Of a stretch of 47,699 bases of DNA, positions 25,101 to 32,938 are shown piece after piece (within the stretch, counting starts at the first letter, position 1; each line of letters begins with the position of its first letter). The notes beneath the pieces were generated by a model. That model was not told where the DNA came from. It searched no databases and saw nothing but the letters and a program-made list of their open reading frames with translations. The stretch is from a virus, in the IMG/VR virus record IMGVR_UViG_3300027859_000902, positions 1-47,699 of that record; one strand, 5' to 3'. The position numbers were made by a program, and so were the translations under genes.

Positions 25101-28100
25101 TAATATGATTCATAGTCAATAACTTCACTTACTGTGTAGATATCATTAAGTAATTCATATGTGTACGCTTGTGGTCTTCTTGTAGAAAAGTCGTATAACT
25201 TTGTAGAATTATTATCAAACGTAGTTTCGTTTGTATCAAACAATGTGCTACCAATGTTTAAACCATTTACACCTATTACACAAAGTTTATTATTACTAAA
25301 GTCAACTTTATAACCAAATCTTTCATTTTTGTTTGCAGCTGGTGCTTGTAATGTTTGTGTATTTTCAAATTGTAAAGTACTGGTATTGTATTTGTATATG
25401 TAAACAATACCTTTGTCAATACCTAAATCGTCTGCTGTAACAATATCTTCTAAATTAGCACCTACTGCAATATATGTTCCATCATCACTTAATGCTACAC
25501 TTGATCCCCAAGAAACATTTGTACTAGGTGCTGTGATTGCTTCATAAAATGCATACCTGCCTTCTTGCAATCTATAGACATTTACTTGGAATTCATTTGT
25601 TGTATTATTAAACGCTGTAAAAGATAGCACTTCGCCGTTTGTGCTAACTCCAATATTTTTACCAGCACTTGTTGTATTGTTAAATGCTGTGCTGTCAGCA
25701 TCTCCTTGAATTGTATTTGAGTATGGCAAGTAACCAAAACGATCAATGTTTACATCAATGCTTTCCCATAGTGATGGATCTGCTGGACCGTTGCCACCTT
25801 TTGGAATATCAACTTTTGCTTTATATAGTTGTCCTTCTTCTTGTACAATAGCGCCTGTAACATAGGAATGAAAGTTGTCCCAATCTCCTCTAAAAGTAGG
25901 ATCTATTGTTCCTCTAAATTCCATAAGTGCATAAGTTGTATCATACATATACACTCGTCCGTTGTTACCTTCGCTGCGAACATAAAGTTTGTATGTTTCA
26001 TCTGTTGTAAAAGCACTTTCCAAACCAATACCAAACTTTTCATCTGCTGTAGGCTCATTTGAAACAAATTGTTCTAGTAAGAAGTAAGTATTATCAAGTT
26101 GCTTTTTGTAAACATAAACAATACCTTGGTTGTTCAAACCACTTACATAACCTTCATCATCTGCTGGTATTTTGTAAACTTGTTCCCAATCTCTACTGTT
26201 TGTATTGATACTACTACTATCATCATCGGTAGCTCGTTTTGCTCTCCATAGTGTTCCTCTATCACTTACAATATCATCTTTTACGATGTTAAATGTTGTT
26301 TCAGCTTCCCCTCTGTATCTAGTTTTTACGTTGTTTGCAAGAGGTGCTGCAACAAACATAAATTGGCCGTCATTTGAAAATTTAATTTTCTGGCCAAAAT
26401 TACTGGCATTATCGTGGAAGCCTGGAGTCATTTCAATTTCTTGAATTAAATTTAAACTTTGTGATTCACTTGATCTTGTGTATATAAAAACTTTTTCATC
26501 ATCTGGTCTGCCAACTGCAAAAATGCTGTTAACATCATTTACTGCAAAACTACTTGCAAAGCCGCCATCACCATTTGCTACATTAAAGATTTCTTGCTTG
26601 CTGTTAAAAATTTTATTGTTTTTAAACACACCAAATTTATTGTTTGCAACATTGTCAATCCAGATAGTATTGTTTTCATTCAGTCCAAATTTGTTTATAT
26701 CTGCATTTACACTTGTTGGTGTATCATATCGTTTTGATAATAGCTTTGTTATAAGGCCAACTGTGCTATCTCTTAAATCTAAACTTTCTTCAGGATATGT
26801 AATATCAGCAATAACACTTACAATAGTGCTTGAAATGTTGCTTATTTTGTAAAAACCATCAACACGTTCATCTACAAACTGTACACCAAATATTTCGCCT
26901 ACTACTAAGTCTGGTATTGAATCAAATTTTAAATCAAATCCTGTTGATGTTTTAGTGTAAGTTTCTACTCTATTTGGTATTGTAATATGCTGATAAATGT
27001 TCCAGCTATTTTTTTCTGATGTAACCCAAATAATATCGTCAACTGCAACATTAGAAATATCTAACTCCAAAATATCATTAGGTGTTTTTGCAATAAAGTC
27101 AACTTGATCTAAACTTACATAACCAGCAGTTTTTGCATACTCTTCTGTACTGTATGTTTTTGGAAATGGTGTTTTAGTATACCCTTGTGGTTTGATGTAA
27201 ACTTTTGATTCAGGTATTTCATATACTAAATCTGTTCTATTAATGTTTACAGCATCTACTAATTCTATAATCTGTGGTTCTATTCTAAATTTAGTTTCGT
27301 CTAATTTATATTCTAATTCATCAAATGTGTCAGTAGCACCATATTGTGCATTTCTAATTGCCCATTCTTCATAGAACTCTAAACTTTCTTGATCAGCACT
27401 TCCTAGTTTATCAAAAAATTTAGTTAAACTGTTGAGTGTACCTTTTTCTTGTATAAAGCCTTGATAAAATTTATATTGACTTATGTCATCTTCTATAATA
27501 TTATCAAGATACTCTCTTTTTTGATAACCTATCAAATGTTGTGCTAAACGTTGTTGTTCAGTATCAAAATTATCTGTATCTAAATCATAAAAATCTGCAA
27601 ACTGATTTACTTTGTAATCAAAGTTTGTTTTCAATCCGCTTTCTGGTTTGCCATCTAATCTATTCCATTGACTACTGACAAACACTGCCTGTCCGCTAAT
27701 AAACGTGTTTGCAGAATAGTAAAACTCTTTGTATTTTACTAAGTCGCCAAGTGCATAATCTTGCCATTGTTCCCATTCTGTAACATTTGCTTGATCATAA
27801 ATGAAACCAGGAATGTCTAAATTACCATTCCAATTATCAGTTCTATATCCTACAACTTTTATACGCTCTTGTCTATAACCACTTGAAGGATTATATATTG
27901 TATCATTAAACACTGTGCTGTTATCAATAATTACACTGTGATCTTTTTGTATCAAACCTAGCTTTGCAAAGTAAATTGCACTGTCAGCACTTGCCGGAAG
28001 TATTACAACACTGTTGCCAGCATCTCTACTAATACTAATACTAATATCTTTTACAGCAGTACCATCTAAATTAAGTATTTTGTAACCGAATATATTTTCT

Positions 28101-31100
28101 TTTACGTTATCAATAACAAAATAATCTTTGCTAAAGTTCAAACTGTTTGCAGATGGACTCAATGTAATGATTGTACCAACTGCCCAATTTTGTGTTGTGT
28201 AAAATAAAAATTCTTTTATACTCAAAGTCCAGTTTTCTACAGCTTCAGTTTCTTTGTTAAAATAATCAAAAACAAAACCTTGCTTTTTCAAGTAATCTTC
28301 ATAACCTTGTATAAAATCTACAACTTCTTGTGCAGTAGATAACACTGTGCCATAGTCTAATGTTGCAGTATCATTGCTAAAGTTTTTTCTAAGTGTTGCA
28401 GCGGCTCCGCCTATAATAGGCAAGTCACGCAACGGTGTGTAAAAACTATTATCAAATACTTCAGTTGTTGTATGACTAACATTTACTCTGTAAAATGTAT
28501 TTTCATATCTAACAATTTTTCCTGCAATATATTGTTTTTCTTCAGTCCAGTTCAAAAAGCTTTCACTAATACCACCTACATTTATACTAATATCGTTGCT
28601 GGATAACACAGGTGTACTATATGTAAACACTGGATTTTCTTTGTCGTATCCACTGATCTTAAATCCGTTTGAACGCTTTTCAATTATGACACCACTGTAA
28701 GTTACAGTACTTAATGGAGAGCTTTGTATCAAATCAATTTTATAATTTTCAAAAGGTACAAAAACATTTCCTTTGTTGCTAGGATTTTTACTATCAAGCA
28801 CAAGTTTTAATTTTTCTTTGTCAGCAAAACCTCCAACTTTAAAAGCAATTTTTTGTTGCAAATTTTGTAATTTTGTAGTAAAGTTGCTGTACTGAGTTGT
28901 AATGTCACTTGCCATATAATCGTAGATGTAATTATTAAAGCCTGCGGTTAAAATATTTTGTTCATTTACTATTGTATTTGTAAATAGTAAATTAGATAAT
29001 TTTATACGCTGACTTGTAATACCATTGTACACAAGTTGTCCAACTAAATTTCTGCTCATTCTTGATCTATCAAACCCTACGCCTAAAACTTGTGCGGGTC
29101 TGTTTATCATTATTGCTTTAAGTAAAGCAAAAGGATATTCGCTGCTGCGTCTCCAAGCAGTTTCTGCTGGAGTGTGATCGCCAAATTTGAAAGGCTGTCC
29201 GTTTTGCACACCAAAACTAAATTCGTTTACATAACCACTGTCTAGTGGACTTAGAATATTTCCACTTTGATCTACAGGAATATGTTTTGATAATCCTGGA
29301 CGTATAAATCTTTTATCAGTTCGTACTAAGTCAGAAGATCTTATGATACCTTTTTCTAAATCTTCCCATAATACTTTGTTGTCGCTTGTATATGGTGCAG
29401 GACCATACTTGCTTTCCCACCAGCTAGGCTCAATAGAAAAACCTAACATTTCCCAAGGACGTAAATTAGGTGAATCGGTATCATAAGCGTTTATATAGAT
29501 ACCACGCCAAAAACCTGCCAATGGTTTATTGTTTTTGCTGCTACCAAATCCATAGTTATATGTAAATGTTGCTGCTTCTTGTACAAATGTATTTTCTGTA
29601 TAGTCTGCATTACCTGCTTTAGATAACCAATTTACAAAATCACTTATAAGTATTCTGTTCAAATCTTTTGTTGCTACTTTACTATTTCTATATTCGCCAC
29701 TTATGTAATCATATACATCAAAAATATTTTTGTTGTAAGGAACTTTTAAGTTATTAAATACTCTCTTTTCAAATTCAAGTAACAAGTCGTCTCTATAGTC
29801 TTGGTATCCGATAATAATACTACCATCGTGTCCTCTAATTACAGTTTGATCTTCTTGATATGTTGTATCAACAAAAACTTTAGGATGGTACGCAGGAAAC
29901 ATTCCTAACTTTGTTGGCGTTTGTGGAATATAACTTCCGTTTGTTGTTTCGTATTCATAAATTTCAATTACATCATCTACGGCTAATGCATAATCATTGT
30001 TAAACTGTACAAAGCCTTCTGATGTAAAAGTAAAGTCTAAATTGTTACAAACTTGTTCACCATTTACATATACGTTTACAGCTTTTTCGCTCAAACGTGT
30101 AAGTGTAAAAGGTGCGCTTAAAGCATAAAATTTTAAATCAGTATCTAATACAGTGTGTGCAATTTTTTTGTTTGCGCCAATACCTAACATATCTGATTGA
30201 TAAAATGGCATAGAAGTTTTTTTATCTTTTACTAAACTTAACAATATTGTATCAACTTGTTCTTTTATCGATCCGGATAGGTTTAAGTTTTCTGCTTCTT
30301 GTACAAAAGCTCTTTTAAATTTACTGTATTCATTTTTTGCAAAATTAATTGCTGCAATTAAATTATTTTCTTTATTGCTAATACTAAACAAAGGCAAATT
30401 AATTGGACCGCTATGCTGTACAAACTTACGTCCATATTTTTTAACATTTCCTAGGTCACGTAAATTGTTAGCACCTGGCTGTTTACCTACAAAGTTTGGC
30501 ACTTCAACTGCAACACTATCAACGTGATCACTAACTTCGCCTAATGTAAATTGTGTTATATCTTCATTAAGTGGATTTCTCTCAAAGTTATGAGGTGTTT
30601 CATAGTAACCCACACTAGTTTTAGTTGCAGTCTTTGAATGTGCTTTTATAATTAATATATCATCAACACTTAAATCTGTAAAAAATTGTATGCGTTTGTC
30701 ATAGTTAGAATCAATTGCAAAATTAAAATCTACGCCTTCTGTTTTTACTTCGTTATTAACATAAACAATTACTTTCAAATCATTTACATAACCACTTTCT
30801 TTGTAAACATCAATATTAAAATTATTTGTACGTTCTTGACCTGTATATTTTCTTATAATATACTGTTTACTATTTGTAGGCGCTTTTATCCAACCGTTAA
30901 TATATTCTAATGTTTCACCAACGTGTTCATACTTTTTCAAAAAACCTGTTGAAGTTGCTACTGTAAAAACTTGGTTGCTAACTTCATATGTAAATTTGTC
31001 TTTCAATAAACTAAAGTCAAATACTATATCGCCAGTATTGTTAATGTTTTTATAAGTTAGTGGAAATCCAAGTTCTACATCATTTGTACCTTCACCAACA

Positions 31101-32938
31101 GCGTAATTAAAAACTCTACAACCTTTGAAATCACTTGCTGGATATGTAATTGTATCACTAAAGCTATTTCCTTCGTCATCGCATAGATCAAATAAAGGCG
31201 CTTGATTTATGCCTGTTTTTTCTTGTGCTTTTTTCCAATTAGTTCCATCAAACCAATACATACAACCTGCATTTGAACTACCGTTTTTGACAAGAACAGT
31301 TTGATTCTCTGCAGGCATTGTATCAGGCGTTTCTATTAACGATATTTGTCTGTTGCCTTTAAAGTCAAAAAACTTAACTTCAAACACTTTTCCATAGACA
31401 AAACTATCAGTATCATTAATAAACATTACACGCATACCATTAGAAAGTTCTACACCATCTACACTATATCCTGGTTGTCCTTCAATTTTTGATTTAACAT
31501 CATTTGTATATGTGTCAATTAAATCAATATTATCTTTTGCTTTGGCACCAAAATTAAATAATTTTAGCCCTGAATCAAATTCAATAATAGGACGTTTAGC
31601 ACGACTTTCTTCTGGCAAGTTAAAACTTTGTCCGTTTAATTCTGCACTTTGTTTAATTACATCTTTATGGAACCATCTATTATAACGTGTCCAAGGATTT
31701 CTATCCGGACTAGACTTGTTTACAACAATATAATCTTTTGTGCCGGCAAAACTTTTTGCATTACCGTAAGGCACTCTATCAAAGCCATTACCATCAAACG
31801 GAACAAGACTATCATTTGTAAAAATTGCAGGAACTTGTAAATCTTCAGCAGCAATAAGTCTTATTTCATCGCCTACGCCTTCGACGTACCAAATACCTTC
31901 TGCATATTTTGCAGGTGTGACATCACCAATAAAATATACTTTCATTCCGTTGCTTAAAGCCCAACCGTCTGATGTTGTATATGTTTTCTTATCCAGTATT
32001 TCATTTTCAATATCTATTTTACTTGCTGCATCTATATTTGAAATTTGTAATCTTGAACTTATGTTCAAATCATATTGGCTTATAAAGTAAAGTACATCTG
32101 GAGCATTATCTGGTATAGTAAATTCAAGGATACCTTTTTCTATATAATCTTCTGCAACAAAATCGTCTTGGTTTAACAAAACATCATCTGTGTCAGGTAT
32201 CAATGTAACACCTTCAGTGTATGTTTGATTTAAAATTGTACTATCGTCTAAACGTTCATCTGGATCAACGCCTCTATAAAGTGCAATACTCAAAGGATTG
32301 CCTGGTGCATCAATTTCAAATCTATAAGTTTGTCCTCTATACAAATTAAGTGTAGGATTTTTTGTTAATCCGTCTGGATGAAACAACAAACTTATATCAT
32401 TGTCTTGTTCTAAAACTTCAAGTCTATATGTGCTTTCAATAAGTTTACTTTGTCCTTTAATTGCAACTTCTTGCGGACCATTAGGTAACCAATAATATTC
32501 ACGAAAGTTTGCAAACTTATCTAAATTAATATTTGGGTTCCAAGCGTAATATTCTTGTTCATTTAACGCACTGTGATTATCTGTATTTGCATTGTATGTT
32601 TTTAGCAAACCAATATAATCATTATAATCCCCATAGTATTTTGTGCTACCTAAGAAATCTTCATATACACTAATTGGTTCAAACTGATAATCATTTCTTG
32701 TTTTAGAAATATCTTCTACATAATTATCTTCTATAGTTGCAGCTTTGGCTTCACGCTTTCCTACAAAACCGTTTATCTTTTCAATCACACCCGGATTTGT
32801 TAACTGATCTAATGTACTGCCTAAAAACTTTTTGTTTTGCGGCGTTCTAAAAAATCTAGGTAATTGTTCTACGCTACTTCTTTTAGGATCTTTGCCTGCT
32901 GGTAACGGAAATTCATTTTGATCATCATTGTATGCCAT
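19160..32938 (-). CDS. Giant multi-domain baseplate/tail structural protein at the gp7 position
   Basis: One uninterrupted frame of 4592 residues, 29% of the window. It directly follows gp6 (TAATG junction), the place of T4 gp7 (about 1030 residues), so it is over four times larger. N-terminal blocks (LPRFFRTPQNKKFLGSTLDQ, INGFVGKREAKAATIEDNYV, WNPNINLDKFANFREYYWLP) belong to a large structural family I recall from marine phages. Further on are four CBM5/12-like W...Y..G..V...Y units (near 1459, 1718, 2210, 2348), an FG-GAP-like propeller region (about 2110-2570), Gly-Tyr beta units (about 3046-3130 and 3427-3490) and at least eight T7-fibre-like beta-sandwich units such as FTGDGTATTFNL...VFVAGTRL. 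It is probably a virion component combining wedge and host-surface binding functions. No protease, intein or frameshift is seen. Confidence 0.8.
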   Translation of the reverse strand: MAYNDDQNEFPLPAGKDPKRSSVEQLPRFFRTPQNKKFLGSTLDQLTNPGVIEKINGFVGKREAKAATIEDNYVEDISKTRNDYQFEPISVYEDFLGSTKYYGDYNDYIGLLKTYNANTDNHSALNEQEYYAWNPNINLDKFANFREYYWLPNGPQEVAIKGQSKLIESTYRLEVLEQDNDISLLFHPDGLTKNPTLNLYRGQTYRFEIDAPGNPLSIALYRGVDPDERLDDSTILNQTYTEGVTLIPDTDDVLLNQDDFVAEDYIEKGILEFTIPDNAPDVLYFISQYDLNISSRLQISNIDAASKIDIENEILDKKTYTTSDGWALSNGMKVYFIGDVTPAKYAEGIWYVEGVGDEIRLIAAEDLQVPAIFTNDSLVPFDGNGFDRVPYGNAKSFAGTKDYIVVNKSSPDRNPWTRYNRWFHKDVIKQSAELNGQSFNLPEESRAKRPIIEFDSGLKLFNFGAKAKDNIDLIDTYTNDVKSKIEGQPGYSVDGVELSNGMRVMFINDTDSFVYGKVFEVKFFDFKGNRQISLIETPDTMPAENQTVLVKNGSSNAGCMYWFDGTNWKKAQEKTGINQAPLFDLCDDEGNSFSDTITYPASDFKGCRVFNYAVGEGTNDVELGFPLTYKNINNTGDIVFDFSLLKDKFTYEVSNQVFTVATSTGFLKKYEHVGETLEYINGWIKAPTNSKQYIIRKYTGQERTNNFNIDVYKESGYVNDLKVIVYVNNEVKTEGVDFNFAIDSNYDKRIQFFTDLSVDDILIIKAHSKTATKTSVGYYETPHNFERNPLNEDITQFTLGEVSDHVDSVAVEVPNFVGKQPGANNLRDLGNVKKYGRKFVQHSGPINLPLFSISNKENNLIAAINFAKNEYSKFKRAFVQEAENLNLSGSIKEQVDTILLSLVKDKKTSMPFYQSDMLGIGANKKIAHTVLDTDLKFYALSAPFTLTRLSEKAVNVYVNGEQVCNNLDFTFTSEGFVQFNNDYALAVDDVIEIYEYETTNGSYIPQTPTKLGMFPAYHPKVFVDTTYQEDQTVIRGHDGSIIIGYQDYRDDLLLEFEKRVFNNLKVPYNKNIFDVYDYISGEYRNSKVATKDLNRILISDFVNWLSKAGNADYTENTFVQEAATFTYNYGFGSSKNNKPLAGFWRGIYINAYDTDSPNLRPWEMLGFSIEPSWWESKYGPAPYTSDNKVLWEDLEKGIIRSSDLVRTDKRFIRPGLSKHIPVDQSGNILSPLDSGYVNEFSFGVQNGQPFKFGDHTPAETAWRRSSEYPFALLKAIMINRPAQVLGVGFDRSRMSRNLVGQLVYNGITSQRIKLSNLLFTNTIVNEQNILTAGFNNYIYDYMASDITTQYSNFTTKLQNLQQKIAFKVGGFADKEKLKLVLDSKNPSNKGNVFVPFENYKIDLIQSSPLSTVTYSGVIIEKRSNGFKISGYDKENPVFTYSTPVLSSNDISINVGGISESFLNWTEEKQYIAGKIVRYENTFYRVNVSHTTTEVFDNSFYTPLRDLPIIGGAAATLRKNFSNDTATLDYGTVLSTAQEVVDFIQGYEDYLKKQGFVFDYFNKETEAVENWTLSIKEFLFYTTQNWAVGTIITLSPSANSLNFSKDYFVIDNVKENIFGYKILNLDGTAVKDISISISRDAGNSVVILPASADSAIYFAKLGLIQKDHSVIIDNSTVFNDTIYNPSSGYRQERIKVVGYRTDNWNGNLDIPGFIYDQANVTEWEQWQDYALGDLVKYKEFYYSANTFISGQAVFVSSQWNRLDGKPESGLKTNFDYKVNQFADFYDLDTDNFDTEQQRLAQHLIGYQKREYLDNIIEDDISQYKFYQGFIQEKGTLNSLTKFFDKLGSADQESLEFYEEWAIRNAQYGATDTFDELEYKLDETKFRIEPQIIELVDAVNINRTDLVYEIPESKVYIKPQGYTKTPFPKTYSTEEYAKTAGYVSLDQVDFIAKTPNDILELDISNVAVDDIIWVTSEKNSWNIYQHITIPNRVETYTKTSTGFDLKFDSIPDLVVGEIFGVQFVDERVDGFYKISNISSTIVSVIADITYPEESLDLRDSTVGLITKLLSKRYDTPTSVNADINKFGLNENNTIWIDNVANNKFGVFKNNKIFNSKQEIFNVANGDGGFASSFAVNDVNSIFAVGRPDDEKVFIYTRSSESQSLNLIQEIEMTPGFHDNASNFGQKIKFSNDGQFMFVAAPLANNVKTRYRGEAETTFNIVKDDIVSDRGTLWRAKRATDDDSSSINTNSRDWEQVYKIPADDEGYVSGLNNQGIVYVYKKQLDNTYFLLEQFVSNEPTADEKFGIGLESAFTTDETYKLYVRSEGNNGRVYMYDTTYALMEFRGTIDPTFRGDWDNFHSYVTGAIVQEEGQLYKAKVDIPKGGNGPADPSLWESIDVNIDRFGYLPYSNTIQGDADSTAFNNTTSAGKNIGVSTNGEVLSFTAFNNTTNEFQVNVYRLQEGRYAFYEAITAPSTNVSWGSSVALSDDGTYIAVGANLEDIVTADDLGIDKGIVYIYKYNTSTLQFENTQTLQAPAANKNERFGYKVDFSNNKLCVIGVNGLNIGSTLFDTNETTFDNNSTKLYDFSTRRPQAYTYELLNDIYTVSEVIDYESYYVDNGLTLQRDLASANDVEVVYQNNHLYLGFDGIDTGDSKFGLIFDLRHDRDVTNWNTLGAATDFIDYKKMRGAFLYDSVTSDLITYVDLIDPIQGKIANAAEREINYKLYYDPAVYNIGDTETGIVNPWGQERVGELLWDLSEVKWYNPYQKNSDYSSTTWNKIIPGYSICIYEWVSSTLLPDEWDAVADTTEGLADGISGTSRYGNTRYVRKNVYDPVTGLFSAKYYYWVKNTKVLPAVENRNITAAAVASLIEDPAGNGYRFLAMFGADNFAIYNCTNLIKDTDTVLHFEYYNTEEVKINNLHREYNLLTEGLGTSQPSDRLVSKWIDSLVGYDEQRTLLPVTTLSVARRYGILDDPLQTMFVNKTEALKQVIERINLVLRSKLIVDEFDISRLSAKDPEPTNVSREFDTIVDDQTLLRFIGTSKILQATLDVDIVDGRLTNITITNPGRGYIDPAFDSATDTKRRGPKVTITGSGIGAEIETFINNLGQVIEANIVNEGKNYNPATTTITVRPFTALIKTDTTLLGFWATYIWNATEKEWVRTNNQSYDASLYWSYKDWYGQGYSKETSIDYLVPGSYALGGLEDNLGDIIKIESIGSGGWLLLRKIDNQLEVDYTVNYETVGRENGTIEFSSLLYNNDRFGFDKAVYDSALYDRDAGEEVRIILETINKSIFVDELKVEWNKLFFSSVRYALAEQPNIDWIFKTAFVKAKHNVGSLEQKTTYKSDSLESYNQYVAEVKPYSTKIREFLSAYESVDPTATNVTDFDLPPRYDLNAQKIVSETANVVDSKIRNYSEFVTTYPQRNWFDNVGFEVKEIVLTDGGSGWTNAPRVVMSGGGGPTVIGSTTINEGKVTGIVIDFANLRYITAPTLTFEGDQGEYSTNKPARATACIGNGPVRSTHMLIKFDRVAGAYVVTDLNVTQNFTGTGSQIDFILKWPMDVRPANTKITVNGVEQLSNDYTVENVKDTTASYPRFYGKVTFTTAPATSDAIVIEYDKDINYLTASDRINFFYKPTSGQFGKDLGQLMDGVDYGGVQIDTASFGASQGFNNGDFFGSTPFDRFSTNNEDEVFILDGSTQSITVSKPFEAGIKYNVYFKASTAGVDVDPTRIDSEVFGTAEAPDTATMLTIVGDGITSTFLIDEDLLVTRDGDTIIVRKETSDGAVTPSGVIFDTQINGGDLTNIAGQFNTATGIDAANIVIDGDDFVSPTTSKGPEENVPGQILDTLDLQVYERVNDGQGAITVQNFQTDGVSAEYYIESLPSNEDSVIVKLDNVVLETSQYEIDYAEKVLRISDSSLLPVGKHLSLLTIGTNGSNIIESDTFTGDGRTNNFVTYYKFEQNITAVVSVNGVVSTSFTLDASGPEYGDNSNKIMIVFGETPPLNSIITYTLYKGTGKQYSQLAIDDTFNRNITTNRSHTFGVNGAVPLPFNKKPFSHNILVKVGDKFLDAGYVKKHTLTTARTYEIDNWQFIDQTLIKQNDVLIYINDQIVDPVNYVFSTIDGRIELTTREIGKSGDIMRVYLLNNSEYFFVDTVVKLTNAGTLYEYNPLDKINFELDDSLSVIATVQEYTKSGQEVTIKLQGYVRDLVLLAGRDDTPSLWSDDSTQFKVDSISVVESDRLSLKDIPNDDVKIYVFSNHDTNEFERLSLRVAYEDENAPAGSDNYLQRNLLSKGEIKLDKKIPGPEYAWVFLNGKFLTSQADYTLSDNREYIVLAEQPIKDDRIEILYFTAEVSKKKFAYRIFKDVLNRYHYKRINSAMEYELATDLNWYDLSINLKSSDGLDEPNRELAIPGIIFVNGERIEYFVKQGNILRQLRRGTLGTGIKDVHSRNSRVFHQGVSETIPYQDTTLTQTFTGDGTATTFNLNWTPASINEFDVFVAGTRLRKATPIANANDGIDYNYYEYDSTLDQDSPGGDVAVPAEFTVENNILTLVTAPLADTEVRIIRKTGKIWNDDGVSLANSKNTVSRFLTDSTYKLAR

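Noticed and set aside
19160-32938. Possibility that the giant frame is an assembly fusion of several genes
   Set aside because: No internal start with a strong ribosome site plus late element was seen, repeat types run across the length, and the frame has no stop in 13.8 kb. Reads would be needed for certainty.
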